Positions 16,401 to 23,782 of a DNA stretch of 39,542 nt are shown here, piece by piece. The position numbers were made by a program, and so were the translations under genes. Position 1 is the first letter of the stretch. Each line of letters starts with the position of its first letter. The notes under the pieces were generated by a model. That model was given only the letters and a program-made list of their open reading frames with translations. It had not been told where the DNA came from and made no database searches. The DNA is taken from contig JAILHK010000016.1 in the NCBI GenBank assembly GCA_024695815.1, positions 1 to 39,542 on the forward strand. Reading direction: 5' to 3'. This DNA is from Prevotella sp. GTDB lineage: Bacteria > Bacteroidota > Bacteroidia > Bacteroidales > Bacteroidaceae.

Positions 16401-17935
16401 CGGAAGGTGTGGTCAGCGTTTCTTCACTAGCCAACACCAACCAGTCTAAGGGCAACCTGGGTGCTATCACAAGCAATAGCGACCTATTCATCATTGAGAA
16501 TGGTGCCGAGCTGAACACCACGGCAGCCGTGAACAATGGCTCTCCCATCAAGTTCATGGGTGAAGAGGGTGGCGTCATCAACAATGCGCACGACTTTATC
16601 GCAGCAAGCTATATGACGGGTACGAAACTGACCAAGAAGGGCAATGGCTGGCTGAAACTGAACACGAACAATTCGTCGTTGGAACGACTGGTCATCGCAG
16701 GCGGTACGGTGCAGTGCATCAATACCTCTACACCTGCAAAAACTGTAGAATTCCAGGGCGGACGACTGGACGAGAACACCGGTACCAGTTATAACATCTA
16801 TATTCCTAAAGACAAGTCAGGTACTTGGAACACAGTGAATGATGCTACTTATAACAATACCATTTCCGGTGAAGGTACACTGACGGTATCATGTCCTGTA
16901 CGCAAGGGTGGCTCTAGTCCTAACTACTGGTATGCCACGCGTACTCACCTGGCATTGAGACTAAATAATTTTGCTGGCATACTGAAGGTTACCAGCAATG
17001 GCGACCCAGGCGGACGAGTCACACTGGACACCAGCAACGGCATGCCTAACGGCACGCTGAGTATCCCCAGCGGTGTTGTGGTGCTGAACTCTGGAAGAAC
17101 ATTACGCATTGGTAAGGTGGTAGGCAACGGTTCACTGGGTGGTATCAGTGACTTCGGCAGCGGTGCCAACGGTACAAACACCTGGGAGGTAGGTAACGAT
17201 GAAAACTGGAGCACCAACGTGGTGGTGACCGCCAACTCGCAGTTGATTAAAGTGGGTACTGGCAAGGTGACATGGAATGCTGCCTGTACACACACAGGGG
17301 CTACCTATGTCAACGAAGGCGAGATGTGTGTAAGCAATAGTACGAGCCTGGGAACGGGTGCTCTGACCGTGAAGGAGCAAGGCACTCTCTCTGGCAACAA
17401 CACTGCCGATAAATCGCTGAAGAATTCTTCGTACACCATCCATGGCATGCTGAAGCCTGGTGCATTTAATGGTTCTACCACTGGCACAATCTACTTCGGT
17501 TCGAAGAACGTCAACATGAGCGCCACCAGCACACTCCTTGTCAATGCTGCTGCTTGTGCTAACAGCACATACAATGGTTGCTCGTTCATTGGTGGCATCA
17601 ACACGCTGACCATGAACGGTACAATCATCGTGACACCCTCGAAGACAAACACGCTGGCACCTGGCGACTCTATTCGTCTGTGGAAGGCCAACAAATTCAG
17701 CGGCACGCCAACAGTACTGAACACCAATGGCATTACATGGGACACCAGCCGCATCAGCGAGGGTCTTCTCATTGTGAAGGATGTGGACACAGCCATCGGT
17801 TCGGTGGTTTCAGAGAACAAGCCTCAGAACATCTATGATGCTACGGGCCGACTGGTACGTCAGCAGGCAACCACACTGGAAGGACTGAAACCAGGCATTT
17901 ACGTTATTCGTGGACGTAAGTACGTGGTACGATAA
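13421..17935 (+). CDS. giant secreted PL11 rhamnogalacturonan lyase with PATR-like repeats (1504 aa)
   Basis: A signal peptide ends NVWA before QRTTDKLDRG. The PL11 catalytic propeller (about 22-620) carries the same blocks as its neighbour: DVDGDGVSEF, DWDGDGKAEI, GHGDAQH, CNEDHP, LNFRIYWDGDLL, TGDVLGDWREEIIAR and GYNQPPHASYYLGE. A beta module at about 620-885 is shared with the other PL11 protein. From about 890 to 1400 there is a beta-solenoid with repeats like autotransporter passenger repeats: GSGKLTINTENTYKGG (about 975), GNGWLKLNTNNSS (about 1076) and GTGKVTWNAACTHTGATYV (about 1276). The last 45 residues (YDATGRLVRQ...GIYVIRGRKYVVR) resemble a type IX sorting tail. Unusually long for the family. 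The solenoid may bind pectin or act as a stalk; this is inferred. Confidence 0.87.
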   Translation: MKKVLLLLFMTVFTMTGNVWAQRTTDKLDRGLVAVPSGAGSFVSWRIFAEEYYDTEYNLYRDSTKIAGPLKVSNYVDKDGKDGATYQVAAVVRGKEQTKCEAVTRLKQQFIQFAVKNVTDRQGNDITADYNINDIALADVDGDGVSEFIMKRNYKDGSSVNAPAYNLLECYNIKGDRLWYIDLGPNMVSGPDEQYDAVGYDWDGDGKAEILLRGADNMIIHHTDGTTTNIGNMNVNTRNTVNQTANMTYTNTGAEYLLYLEGATGKPYAIGNDGALWMDYPLPRNGADSWGDGYGHRSTKHYFGAPFLDGRHPFIFLGRGCYTRHMMKAFSVDPATHKLSQYWAWEDNNGWGSPYYGQGFHNFGIADVDWDGRDEICFGSMVIDDNGKGLSTTGLGHGDAQHCSDFDPYRHGQEIFTCNEDHPAMNYRDGTTSKIYYRLESTSDDGRALCGNFSNDFPGAIGKSSQSGVVSCVSDKVLPNGPAGFTLNFRIYWDGDLLEEGLDGASSREGAAMVVKADGTHVFTADGTANCNWTKNTPSATGDVLGDWREEIIARTADNKYVRVYTTNIATPWRNYTLWHDHQYRQGMVWESMGYNQPPHASYYLGEMEGITMAPPPLTMTDRTEVANGGTISANLDDKHVIVCETNDMTINVAEGAKPYMVTFNIPSWVQGTNSTITNGNARINYTYYTCDVKGAAFTGNMRLVKQGDGILNLPKVDMTYTGETNIWAGTVNFDGSLLNSPVWMNRFAELNSNEGRFRSIKMDYDSKLYPGRKDNIGSITTDSLLMGFGSRVVFDLKSDFTADQINVELLTIEKKNWQYGPKYMVPVFQFNNLNASEELGEGKYLLGQVKTLKGQLVNIKLEGLSNKKKNYLSIEEEKLYLVIENQRDASQIFWTGAKSSTWDLGISENFADAEGEGMIFVTGDQVTFDNNGKYSSINIANDVETSDIVVNTTKDITFTGTGSIVGNSRLVKQGSGKLTINTENTYKGGNRISEGVVSVSSLANTNQSKGNLGAITSNSDLFIIENGAELNTTAAVNNGSPIKFMGEEGGVINNAHDFIAASYMTGTKLTKKGNGWLKLNTNNSSLERLVIAGGTVQCINTSTPAKTVEFQGGRLDENTGTSYNIYIPKDKSGTWNTVNDATYNNTISGEGTLTVSCPVRKGGSSPNYWYATRTHLALRLNNFAGILKVTSNGDPGGRVTLDTSNGMPNGTLSIPSGVVVLNSGRTLRIGKVVGNGSLGGISDFGSGANGTNTWEVGNDENWSTNVVVTANSQLIKVGTGKVTWNAACTHTGATYVNEGEMCVSNSTSLGTGALTVKEQGTLSGNNTADKSLKNSSYTIHGMLKPGAFNGSTTGTIYFGSKNVNMSATSTLLVNAAACANSTYNGCSFIGGINTLTMNGTIIVTPSKTNTLAPGDSIRLWKANKFSGTPTVLNTNGITWDTSRISEGLLIVKDVDTAIGSVVSENKPQNIYDATGRLVRQQATTLEGLKPGIYVIRGRKYVVR

Positions 17936-17939
17936 ATAA

Positions 17940-17974
17940 ACAGTGGCACTTTCACGATGCGAAAGTGCCACTGT
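17940..17974. terminator. GTGGCAC-family hairpin behind the PL11 gene
   Basis: A perfect 14-bp stem (17940-17953 with 17961-17974; arm ACAGTGGCACTTTC) and 7-nt loop begins four bases after the PL11 stop codon. It has no U-tract of its own, but a second stem follows at 17983. Same core as the hairpins at 237, 8036 and 8251. Confidence 0.7.
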
Positions 17975-17982
17975 CATACAAT

Positions 17983-18009
17983 AAAAGAGGATGCGTGGCA
18001 CCCTCTTTT
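17983..18009. terminator. bidirectional terminator between PL11 and GH57-like genes
   Basis: AAAAGAGG (17983-17990) pairs with CCTCTTTT (18002-18009) around an 11-nt loop; A and T runs on the two sides allow termination of both convergent genes. Confidence 0.7.
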
Positions 18010-18042
18010 TTATACTGTAAACAGATGGTTTACTAGTTCCTT

Positions 18043-19464
18043 TTACTTTGTCTTTTCTTCAGAAGTAGCCTTCTTGGTTGTAGCCTTCTTCGGAGCGGCC
18101 TTCTTTGCAGGAGCAACTTTCTTAGCTGCGGGCACCTTCTTAGCTGCAGACTTTTCTGCCTCATCAGGTTGCAGTTTTGCCAACTTGGCCTTCAGACGCT
18201 CAATCTCAATATCCTTCATTTCAATTTCATCACCCTGATTTTTGATGGTGGTGAGTAGCGAGTTGAGCTGTTCATTATCGATCTCCTCTGGATAGAGTGC
18301 ATTGACGCGGTTGATGAAGTCGCCAAGAATATTCATGTAGTTGGTGAAGGCATCAAACGGACCGCTATAGATGCCACGGTCCAGTCCCACATTAGACGGC
18401 TTAGTGGTCATGAAGCGGAAGTTATTGCTGGCCTGCAGATAGTCCCAGTCTTGATTGATGCGGGGATCGTTGGCTATAAGCAAACGGTCGGCCACACTGT
18501 ACAACTTGTTGAAAGCCTCGTGCTGCATAGCATTACCCAACCAGCAGCTGACGTCGCGCTCTTCATCAACCCACGACAACGTGTCGGGCACATCGAGTGC
18601 ACCTACGCTCTTGGTCTTCAGACATATCTCGGTAGGCGTAGAGAAGGTAATACCTTTTGCCTTAGCACATACTGGCAAAGCCTTCATAAACTCCAGGATG
18701 TTTGAACTCAGCGGCTGAGCTATACCCAGAGCCGACAACTCCATGAAGATATTGATGAACTGCTCATCTTCTGGCAAGCGAGCGATGCGATCGATATAGG
18801 CATCGGCAAAGAGTGGATAGCCCTCCCACTCGGCATTATTAAAGCGCAAAGAGATATCATCGCTGAACTCTACGTCGCGCAGCAACAACTTCAGCGATGG
18901 AGCCATATTACAATTATAGATGTAGTGTGGCGACTTCCATCCCAGCACATGCTTAGCACCCTCGGTCAGCATACCCTTAAAGCCCATGCTGGCTACCTGA
19001 GCACCAATTTCGTCGCTATAGATGAGCGAAGAGTTGCGGAACACTGTAGGTTTCTTGCCGAAGAGTTCCTCTATCTTCTTGCACTGCTTCTGCACATCGC
19101 GAATGAAGGCCTCTGTATTGGCCAGCGACGACAGACCGTGGCTATAAGGCTCGGCCAAGAACTCGACACAACCGGTTTCGTTCAGCTCCTGCAATTTCTC
19201 GATGACCTGAGGAGCGTGAAACTCCAATTGCTCGATACCCGTACCTGAGAGCGAGAAAGCCACCTTGAAGTATTTGCCATTGTCTTTGATCATCTGCAAC
19301 AGAGCATTCAGGGCAGGCATATAGCTGCGCTCAGCAATATCGCTAATGCTACGTTCGTTCTCGTAGTCATCGTAGTAATAATGATCTGTACCAATATCGA
19401 AGAAACGGTAACGCTTCAGATGAATAATCTGATGTATCTCGAAATATAAACAAATTGTTTTCAT
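18043..19464 (-). CDS. GH57-like protein, probable pseudoenzyme with Lys/Ala tail
   Basis: A 473-residue protein with the fold and order of Bacteroidetes GH57 alpha-amylases: HQ at 11-12, DHYYYDDY, KVAFSLSGTG, EFLAEPYSHGL, MLTEGAKHVLGWKSP and EERDVSCWLGN. From memory of the family, the nucleophile Glu lies in a FRN-T-E-LIY motif, but here it is FRNSSLIY (Ser146). The acid/base block (usually a D/N-Y-E-T-x-G type) reads MELSALG at 241-247. HQP is HQII. Catalytic loss is therefore likely. A coiled-coil segment (about 401-436) leads to a 36-residue Lys/Ala/Pro tail resembling histone H1 tails. It is the third gene of the glycogen cluster and might bind or scaffold glycogen. Confidence 0.75.
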   Translation of the reverse strand: MKTICLYFEIHQIIHLKRYRFFDIGTDHYYYDDYENERSISDIAERSYMPALNALLQMIKDNGKYFKVAFSLSGTGIEQLEFHAPQVIEKLQELNETGCVEFLAEPYSHGLSSLANTEAFIRDVQKQCKKIEELFGKKPTVFRNSSLIYSDEIGAQVASMGFKGMLTEGAKHVLGWKSPHYIYNCNMAPSLKLLLRDVEFSDDISLRFNNAEWEGYPLFADAYIDRIARLPEDEQFINIFMELSALGIAQPLSSNILEFMKALPVCAKAKGITFSTPTEICLKTKSVGALDVPDTLSWVDEERDVSCWLGNAMQHEAFNKLYSVADRLLIANDPRINQDWDYLQASNNFRFMTTKPSNVGLDRGIYSGPFDAFTNYMNILGDFINRVNALYPEEIDNEQLNSLLTTIKNQGDEIEMKDIEIERLKAKLAKLQPDEAEKSAAKKVPAAKKVAPAKKAAPKKATTKKATSEEKTK

Positions 19465-19470
19465 AATTTA

Positions 19471-19581
19471 AACCCCCTCTCTTATCCCCCCGAGGGAGGA
19501 AGACCATGCAGGGAGCATTGGGTCTTTGAATTTTTAAATGAATCTAACTACGCCTCCCCTCGGGGAGGTCGGGAGGGGGTT
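19471..19581. repeat. C-rich imperfect inverted repeat between glycosyltransferase and GH57-like genes
   Basis: The left arm at 19471-19499 starts AACCCCCTCT and the right arm at 19553-19581 ends GGGAGGGGGTT; about 20 of 29 positions pair. A smaller hairpin (AAGACC...GGTCTT, 19499-19526) sits between them. The right arm runs into the glycosyltransferase stop codon. It fills the whole intercistronic gap and could be an RNA-stability element or a small mobile repeat. Confidence 0.6.
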
Positions 19582-20848
19582 ACTCCCACCCTAAAGTGCG
19601 TCTGTAGAGAGTACGTATCCAGCGACCTACCTTCTCCCACGTGATCTGATCGACCTCGCGCTTGCCCTCTTCCTTCAGGTAGTTGAACAGCGACTCGTTG
19701 ACGCAGATCGAATAGATGGCATCAGCTAAAGCATGCACATCCCAGTAGTCCACCTTGATACAGTTGTCCAGAATCTCAGCACAGCCTGACTGCTTCGAAA
19801 TGATAGAAGGCGTACCGCACTGCATCGCTTCAAGCGGTGAGATGCCGAAAGGTTCGCTGACCGAAGGCATCACATAGACATCTGAAGCTTTCAGACATTC
19901 ATAAACCTGTTTGCCACGCATAAAGCCGGGGAAGTGGAAACGGTCTGCTATGCCACGTTCGGCAGCCAGATAGATCATGGCGTCCATCATATCGCCAGAA
20001 CCAGCCATACAGAAACGCACGTTGCGGGTGCGATGCAGCACCATGTTGGCAGCCTCAACGAAATACTCGGGTCCCTTCTGCATGGTGATACGTCCAAGGA
20101 ACGTGACCACCTTCTCCTTGCCCGTATGATCCTCGCGAGGAATATCCTGATACTCCTGTGGTAAAGGATAAACGGCATTATGCACGGTGAAGCACTTACG
20201 CGGGTCCTGATGATACTGGTTAATGACAGTCTGACGGGTCAGCTCCGACACGCACATGATACAGTCGGCATTATCCATACCATTCTTTTCGATAGAATAG
20301 ACGGTAGGATTAACCTTGCCTCGGCTGCGATCAAAGTCGGTGGCATGCACATGGATACAGAGCGGTTTGCCACTTACCTGCTTGGCATGAATGCCGGCAG
20401 GGAATGTCAGCCAGTCGTGGGCGTGGATGATATCGAAGTCCTCGGTTCGGGCCACCACGCCAGCAATGATAGAATAGTTATTGATTTCCTCGTGCAGATT
20501 GCCCGGATAGCCACCGGCAAACTCCATAGCACCGAGGTCGTTGACATGCATATAGTTGAAGTCAGCATAGATATGCTCACGCAGACGGAAATAGTAGTCG
20601 GGGTCCATAATGTTGCCCACACGGCTCTTCACGTAGTCGTAGTTCACGTCGCGATAGGCAATAGGCACCGCATTCATCGCTACGATGCGACAAGCATGTT
20701 GACTCTCATCTCCAAAGGGATGTGGCAAACAGAGCACGGTCTCGATATCGCCCTGAGCCTTCAGACCTTCAGATATACCATAATTTGCAGTGGCGAGTCC
20801 GCCAAACACATGAGGAGGATACTCCCATCCAAACATTAATACTTTCAT
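19580..20848 (-). CDS. GT4 glycosyltransferase, glycogen-synthase-like
   Basis: A 422-residue GT-B enzyme that probably extends alpha-1,4-glucan from a sugar nucleotide. The N-terminal domain begins MKVLMFGWEYPPHVFGGLA, the GGL loop of starch/glycogen synthases; DIIHAHDWLTFPAG is the acceptor-side motif, and HVHATDFDRS follows. The C-terminal domain has VTFLGRITMQKGPEYFVEAA, GFMRG and the nucleotide-sugar E-x7-E motif in SEPFGISPLEAMQCGTP (about 335-351). It is smaller than classical GlgA (about 480) and fits the GT4 glycogen synthases of Bacteroidetes. It lies 16 bases behind the debranching enzyme gene and has a real Shine-Dalgarno-like AAGGAGGA. Confidence 0.82.
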   Translation of the reverse strand: MKVLMFGWEYPPHVFGGLATANYGISEGLKAQGDIETVLCLPHPFGDESQHACRIVAMNAVPIAYRDVNYDYVKSRVGNIMDPDYYFRLREHIYADFNYMHVNDLGAMEFAGGYPGNLHEEINNYSIIAGVVARTEDFDIIHAHDWLTFPAGIHAKQVSGKPLCIHVHATDFDRSRGKVNPTVYSIEKNGMDNADCIMCVSELTRQTVINQYHQDPRKCFTVHNAVYPLPQEYQDIPREDHTGKEKVVTFLGRITMQKGPEYFVEAANMVLHRTRNVRFCMAGSGDMMDAMIYLAAERGIADRFHFPGFMRGKQVYECLKASDVYVMPSVSEPFGISPLEAMQCGTPSIISKQSGCAEILDNCIKVDYWDVHALADAIYSICVNESLFNYLKEEGKREVDQITWEKVGRWIRTLYRRTLGWE

Positions 20849-20854
20849 TGTCGT

Positions 20855-20862
20855 TCCTCCTT
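20855..20862 (-). promoter_or_regulatory. Shine-Dalgarno-like site before the glycosyltransferase
   Basis: Minus-strand AAGGAGGA ends six bases before the ATG at 20848. Strong sites like this are uncommon in Bacteroidetes, whose genes mostly use A-rich leaders, and it supports the chosen start. Confidence 0.6.
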
Positions 20863-20864
20863 AT

Positions 20865-22814
20865 TTATTTTTGATATGTGTACTTCTCCAACAATTTCAT
20901 GGTGCGCAGGATCTCTGCCACATTAATGGCAAACGACATAGCACCGCGTCCATGGAATGGAGGATTACCATCGAACAATTCTGAGATGGTGCCGATAGCA
21001 TGATAGTCCATCTCGTCCTCATAGCCCACCATCATACGTTCGATAAACGACAGACGGGTACGCTTGTAGAGCTTCAGACTGGCTTCCATATAAAAACCGC
21101 CAAGCCAAGGCCATGCCGTTCCCTGATGGTAGGCATAGTCACGCTGAGTCTGCGGTCCTACATACATTGGATTATAGCCTCCGCTCTTAGGCGACAGCGA
21201 ACGCAGTCCCTTGGGGGTGAGCAACTCGCGGGTACAGATATCGACAACGCTCTTCATCTGCTGTTGTGAGAGCGGCGAATAGTCAAGTGCTACGGCAAAG
21301 ATCTGATTAGGACGGACACTCCAGTCCATGTTGGTGCCGTCTACATAGTCGAGCAGATAGCCATACTCATTGACAAAAGTATCTACGAACGACTGCTTAC
21401 ACTTTGCTGCAATATCCTCAAGCATAGCGGCGCCATTGGGGTCGTTATGTTCACCAGCCATCGATGCGCAGAATTTCAAGGCGTTATACCACAATGCATT
21501 GAACTCCACAATATAGCCAGAACGAGGCACCACAGGACGGCCGTTGGCCGTAGAGTTCATCCAAGTCACAGCCTTATCGCGACCATTAGAATAAACAAGT
21601 CCATTGTCATCCAAACGCAGGTTGGGATGCTTGTCGTTCTTAATATACTTCACAATATCGTTCAGCAATTTGCCATAGAGTTCGAAACAACGGTCTCGAC
21701 CCTCGTATTTGGCATATTGCTGAATGGCCCACACGGCCCACAGCATGACATCAGGCTGATCAATCTCGTAAATCTGTACGGAGAGAGGCTTACCCTCCAT
21801 AAACTCGTGCAGTCCGCGTTCAGCCGTCTTCATCACCAATTCAAAATAGTCGTTCTCGCCAATAGAAAGCGTCAGACCTGGCAGAGCAATAAACGTGTCG
21901 CGGCCACGTGCCTTGAACCAAGGATAGCCTGCAAGCAGATAGCGGTCGTCGTTGGGTTTGCGGTTATGGAACTGATGAGCAGCTGTTACCAGACAGTGAT
22001 AGAAGTTGTCGCGCGGTGTACGCAAATTCAACTCGTCCTGGAACAGTTTTTTCAAACTACCGGTTTTACTACATGAGGTAGAAGCGGCAAAGATAATGCT
22101 CTCGCCCTTCTTGATGGGCAACTCAAAATAGCCAGGTACGTAGAGGTCTTCGTTAGAAGCATAGCCACGCTCCTGCTCTTTTGGATATTCAATGCCACGA
22201 TACCAGTCGGGCTGGAACACAAACTCGCACTTCTTGTTAAACTGCATATACAGGTCAGGATAACCTGCATACATACATGTCCTGATACCATTCTCCACGT
22301 CGTGATACTCGCGACTGGCCACAGAATTCTCGTGGGTGAACTGTCGAACGGAACGGAATGCCAAGAAGGGGCGGAAGCGCAACGTGGTAGCCGAGTGAGC
22401 ATCTTCGAGCGTATATCGAATCAGGATGCGGTCCTCGTAAGCCTGAAAAATGCTTTCGCGCTTCAAGATCACACCACCCACACGGTAGGTCGTCGTAGGA
22501 ATTACGCTAGCATCGAACTCACGTATGTACTTGTGTCCTTTAGGACTGTAGTTGTTGCCCTGATACTTGTGGAGTCCCAAGTTAAACTCCGCGCCATGTT
22601 GTATCACCGTACAATCGAGCGATGACAAAAGTACATGGTTTTCATCATCAAGCTCAGGTACTGGCACAACCAGCAGTCCATGGTATTTTCGCGTATTACA
22701 GTCCACCAGTGTAGAACTGCTATAGGCACCAGAACGGTTTGTACGGAGTAATTCGCGACGAAGACTCTCCTCCAAGTTTGTCATCACGGCCTTCTCAAAT
22801 CGTAAATAACTCAT
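20865..22814 (-). CDS. glycogen debranching enzyme (amylo-alpha-1,6-glucosidase, GH133)
   Basis: A 649-residue protein with an N-terminal GDE-N beta-sandwich (about 10-230: NRSGAYSSSTLVDCNTRKYHGLLV, LSSLDCTV) and a C-terminal (alpha/alpha)6 glucosidase domain (about 265-645). The latter carries AGYPWFKARGRDTFIALPGL (about 290-310) with the GRDT motif, then EGKPLSVQIYEIDQPD, NSTANGRPVVPRSG and a late YHQGTAWPWLGG. It removes alpha-1,6 branches during glycogen turnover. First gene of the operon with the glycosyltransferase and GH57-like protein, with its own promoter at 22875-22905. Divergent from a Crp/Fnr regulator. Confidence 0.9.
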   Translation of the reverse strand: MSYLRFEKAVMTNLEESLRRELLRTNRSGAYSSSTLVDCNTRKYHGLLVVPVPELDDENHVLLSSLDCTVIQHGAEFNLGLHKYQGNNYSPKGHKYIREFDASVIPTTTYRVGGVILKRESIFQAYEDRILIRYTLEDAHSATTLRFRPFLAFRSVRQFTHENSVASREYHDVENGIRTCMYAGYPDLYMQFNKKCEFVFQPDWYRGIEYPKEQERGYASNEDLYVPGYFELPIKKGESIIFAASTSCSKTGSLKKLFQDELNLRTPRDNFYHCLVTAAHQFHNRKPNDDRYLLAGYPWFKARGRDTFIALPGLTLSIGENDYFELVMKTAERGLHEFMEGKPLSVQIYEIDQPDVMLWAVWAIQQYAKYEGRDRCFELYGKLLNDIVKYIKNDKHPNLRLDDNGLVYSNGRDKAVTWMNSTANGRPVVPRSGYIVEFNALWYNALKFCASMAGEHNDPNGAAMLEDIAAKCKQSFVDTFVNEYGYLLDYVDGTNMDWSVRPNQIFAVALDYSPLSQQQMKSVVDICTRELLTPKGLRSLSPKSGGYNPMYVGPQTQRDYAYHQGTAWPWLGGFYMEASLKLYKRTRLSFIERMMVGYEDEMDYHAIGTISELFDGNPPFHGRGAMSFAINVAEILRTMKLLEKYTYQK

Positions 22815-22874
22815 AGTTCCTATTTATTTAAAGGTTTCTTCTTTTCGTATCTTCAGTTTTAGATTTTGATTTCC

Positions 22875-22905
22875 CAAAAGTACACATTTTTTGTGTCACA
22901 ACAAA
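22875..22905 (-). promoter_or_regulatory. promoter of the glycogen operon
   Basis: Minus-strand TACTTTTG (22882-22875) with TTTG (22905-22902) 19 bases upstream. The leader to the start at 22814 is about 55 bases. Confidence 0.7.
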
Positions 22906-22963
22906 AAAAAAGCCTGATTATTTTGCTTTTTATGGGAAAAATGCCTTTTTCATCATCTTTTTC

Positions 22964-22994
22964 TTGACATTTATATAAAAAATACGTAACTTTG
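22964..22994 (+). promoter_or_regulatory. promoter of the Crp/Fnr gene
   Basis: TTG (22964-22966), a 20-base spacer and TAACTTTG (22987-22994). It is divergent from the glycogen promoter, with about 60 bases between the two -33 boxes, close enough for one regulator to act on both. Confidence 0.7.
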
Positions 22995-23041
22995 TCCACG
23001 GTATACCATTATGTACAACTAGGTTTTTATTTAGGAAACGA

Positions 23042-23734
23042 ATGATAAACGACAAGATTGAAATTGCCAAATCAATATCAAATATTTGGCATGTCATGAC
23101 AGAAGAGCAACGCAACACGTTCTTGGAACATTTGGAAATAGAACATCACACAGAGGCTGAGGTCATATTCAACGAAGGCGATACAGCCACACATACCTAC
23201 TTTGTTTATAAAGGTCGCGTAAAGAACGAAGTATTAGGTCTTGACAACAAGCAGCACATCATCAACATGGTGCCTGCGGGACATATCTTTGCCAGTCAGC
23301 CACCCTTCGATAAAGGTGTGTATAAGTTTACTGCCATTGCAACCGAAAACTCTATTGTTGCAAAACTGCCCAACGACATCGTTTATCACCTGGTGGAGAC
23401 CAACTCCCAGATAGCCTTGATGTACATTCGCACCTTCTCAGAACGTATCGACACGCTGATACGCAGAATCCAAAATCTTCAGAGAAAACACATACGCGGC
23501 AAGATGGCAGACATGCTACTGTTTCTTAGGGACAAATGCGGATACGAGGCCGACGGCAAGACCCTCAACGCCCACCCAAGCCGCAAAGAGATTGCCAATG
23601 CGGCCTATATGGACATCAGCAATGCCATCCGCACACTGTCAGCATTTGCCAACGAGGGAGTCATTGCCTTAGACGGAAGGCGCTACACCATCCTCGACGA
23701 AAAGAAACTCTTGTGGATTTCGCAGAAAGAGTAA
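23042..23734 (+). CDS. Crp/Fnr-family transcription regulator
   Basis: A 230-residue regulator with an N-terminal cyclic-nucleotide-binding-like beta-roll (about 20-125: EAEVIFNEGDTATHTYFVYKG, MVPAGHIFASQPPF), a long dimer helix (about 130-160) and a C-terminal winged helix (about 180-225: HPSRKEIANAAYMDISNAIR). No Fnr iron-sulfur cysteines are seen, and the phosphate-binding Arg-Ser/Thr pair of true cAMP receptors is not evident, so the ligand is unknown. The divergent arrangement suggests, but does not prove, that it controls the glycogen operon and itself. Confidence 0.85.
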   Translation: MINDKIEIAKSISNIWHVMTEEQRNTFLEHLEIEHHTEAEVIFNEGDTATHTYFVYKGRVKNEVLGLDNKQHIINMVPAGHIFASQPPFDKGVYKFTAIATENSIVAKLPNDIVYHLVETNSQIALMYIRTFSERIDTLIRRIQNLQRKHIRGKMADMLLFLRDKCGYEADGKTLNAHPSRKEIANAAYMDISNAIRTLSAFANEGVIALDGRRYTILDEKKLLWISQKE

Positions 23735-23782
23735 TTTCCCTATTCTCAAAAGAGCCCGTGATTAATCGGGTATCAGGAAATT
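23733..23782. other. nested stem between convergent crp and lipid-kinase genes
   Basis: AATTTCC (23733-23739) pairs with GGAAATT (23776-23782), enclosing CCCG/CGGG. The 27-base gap between the two stop codons lies inside it. It could limit read-through from both sides, but there is no U-tract. Confidence 0.3.
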
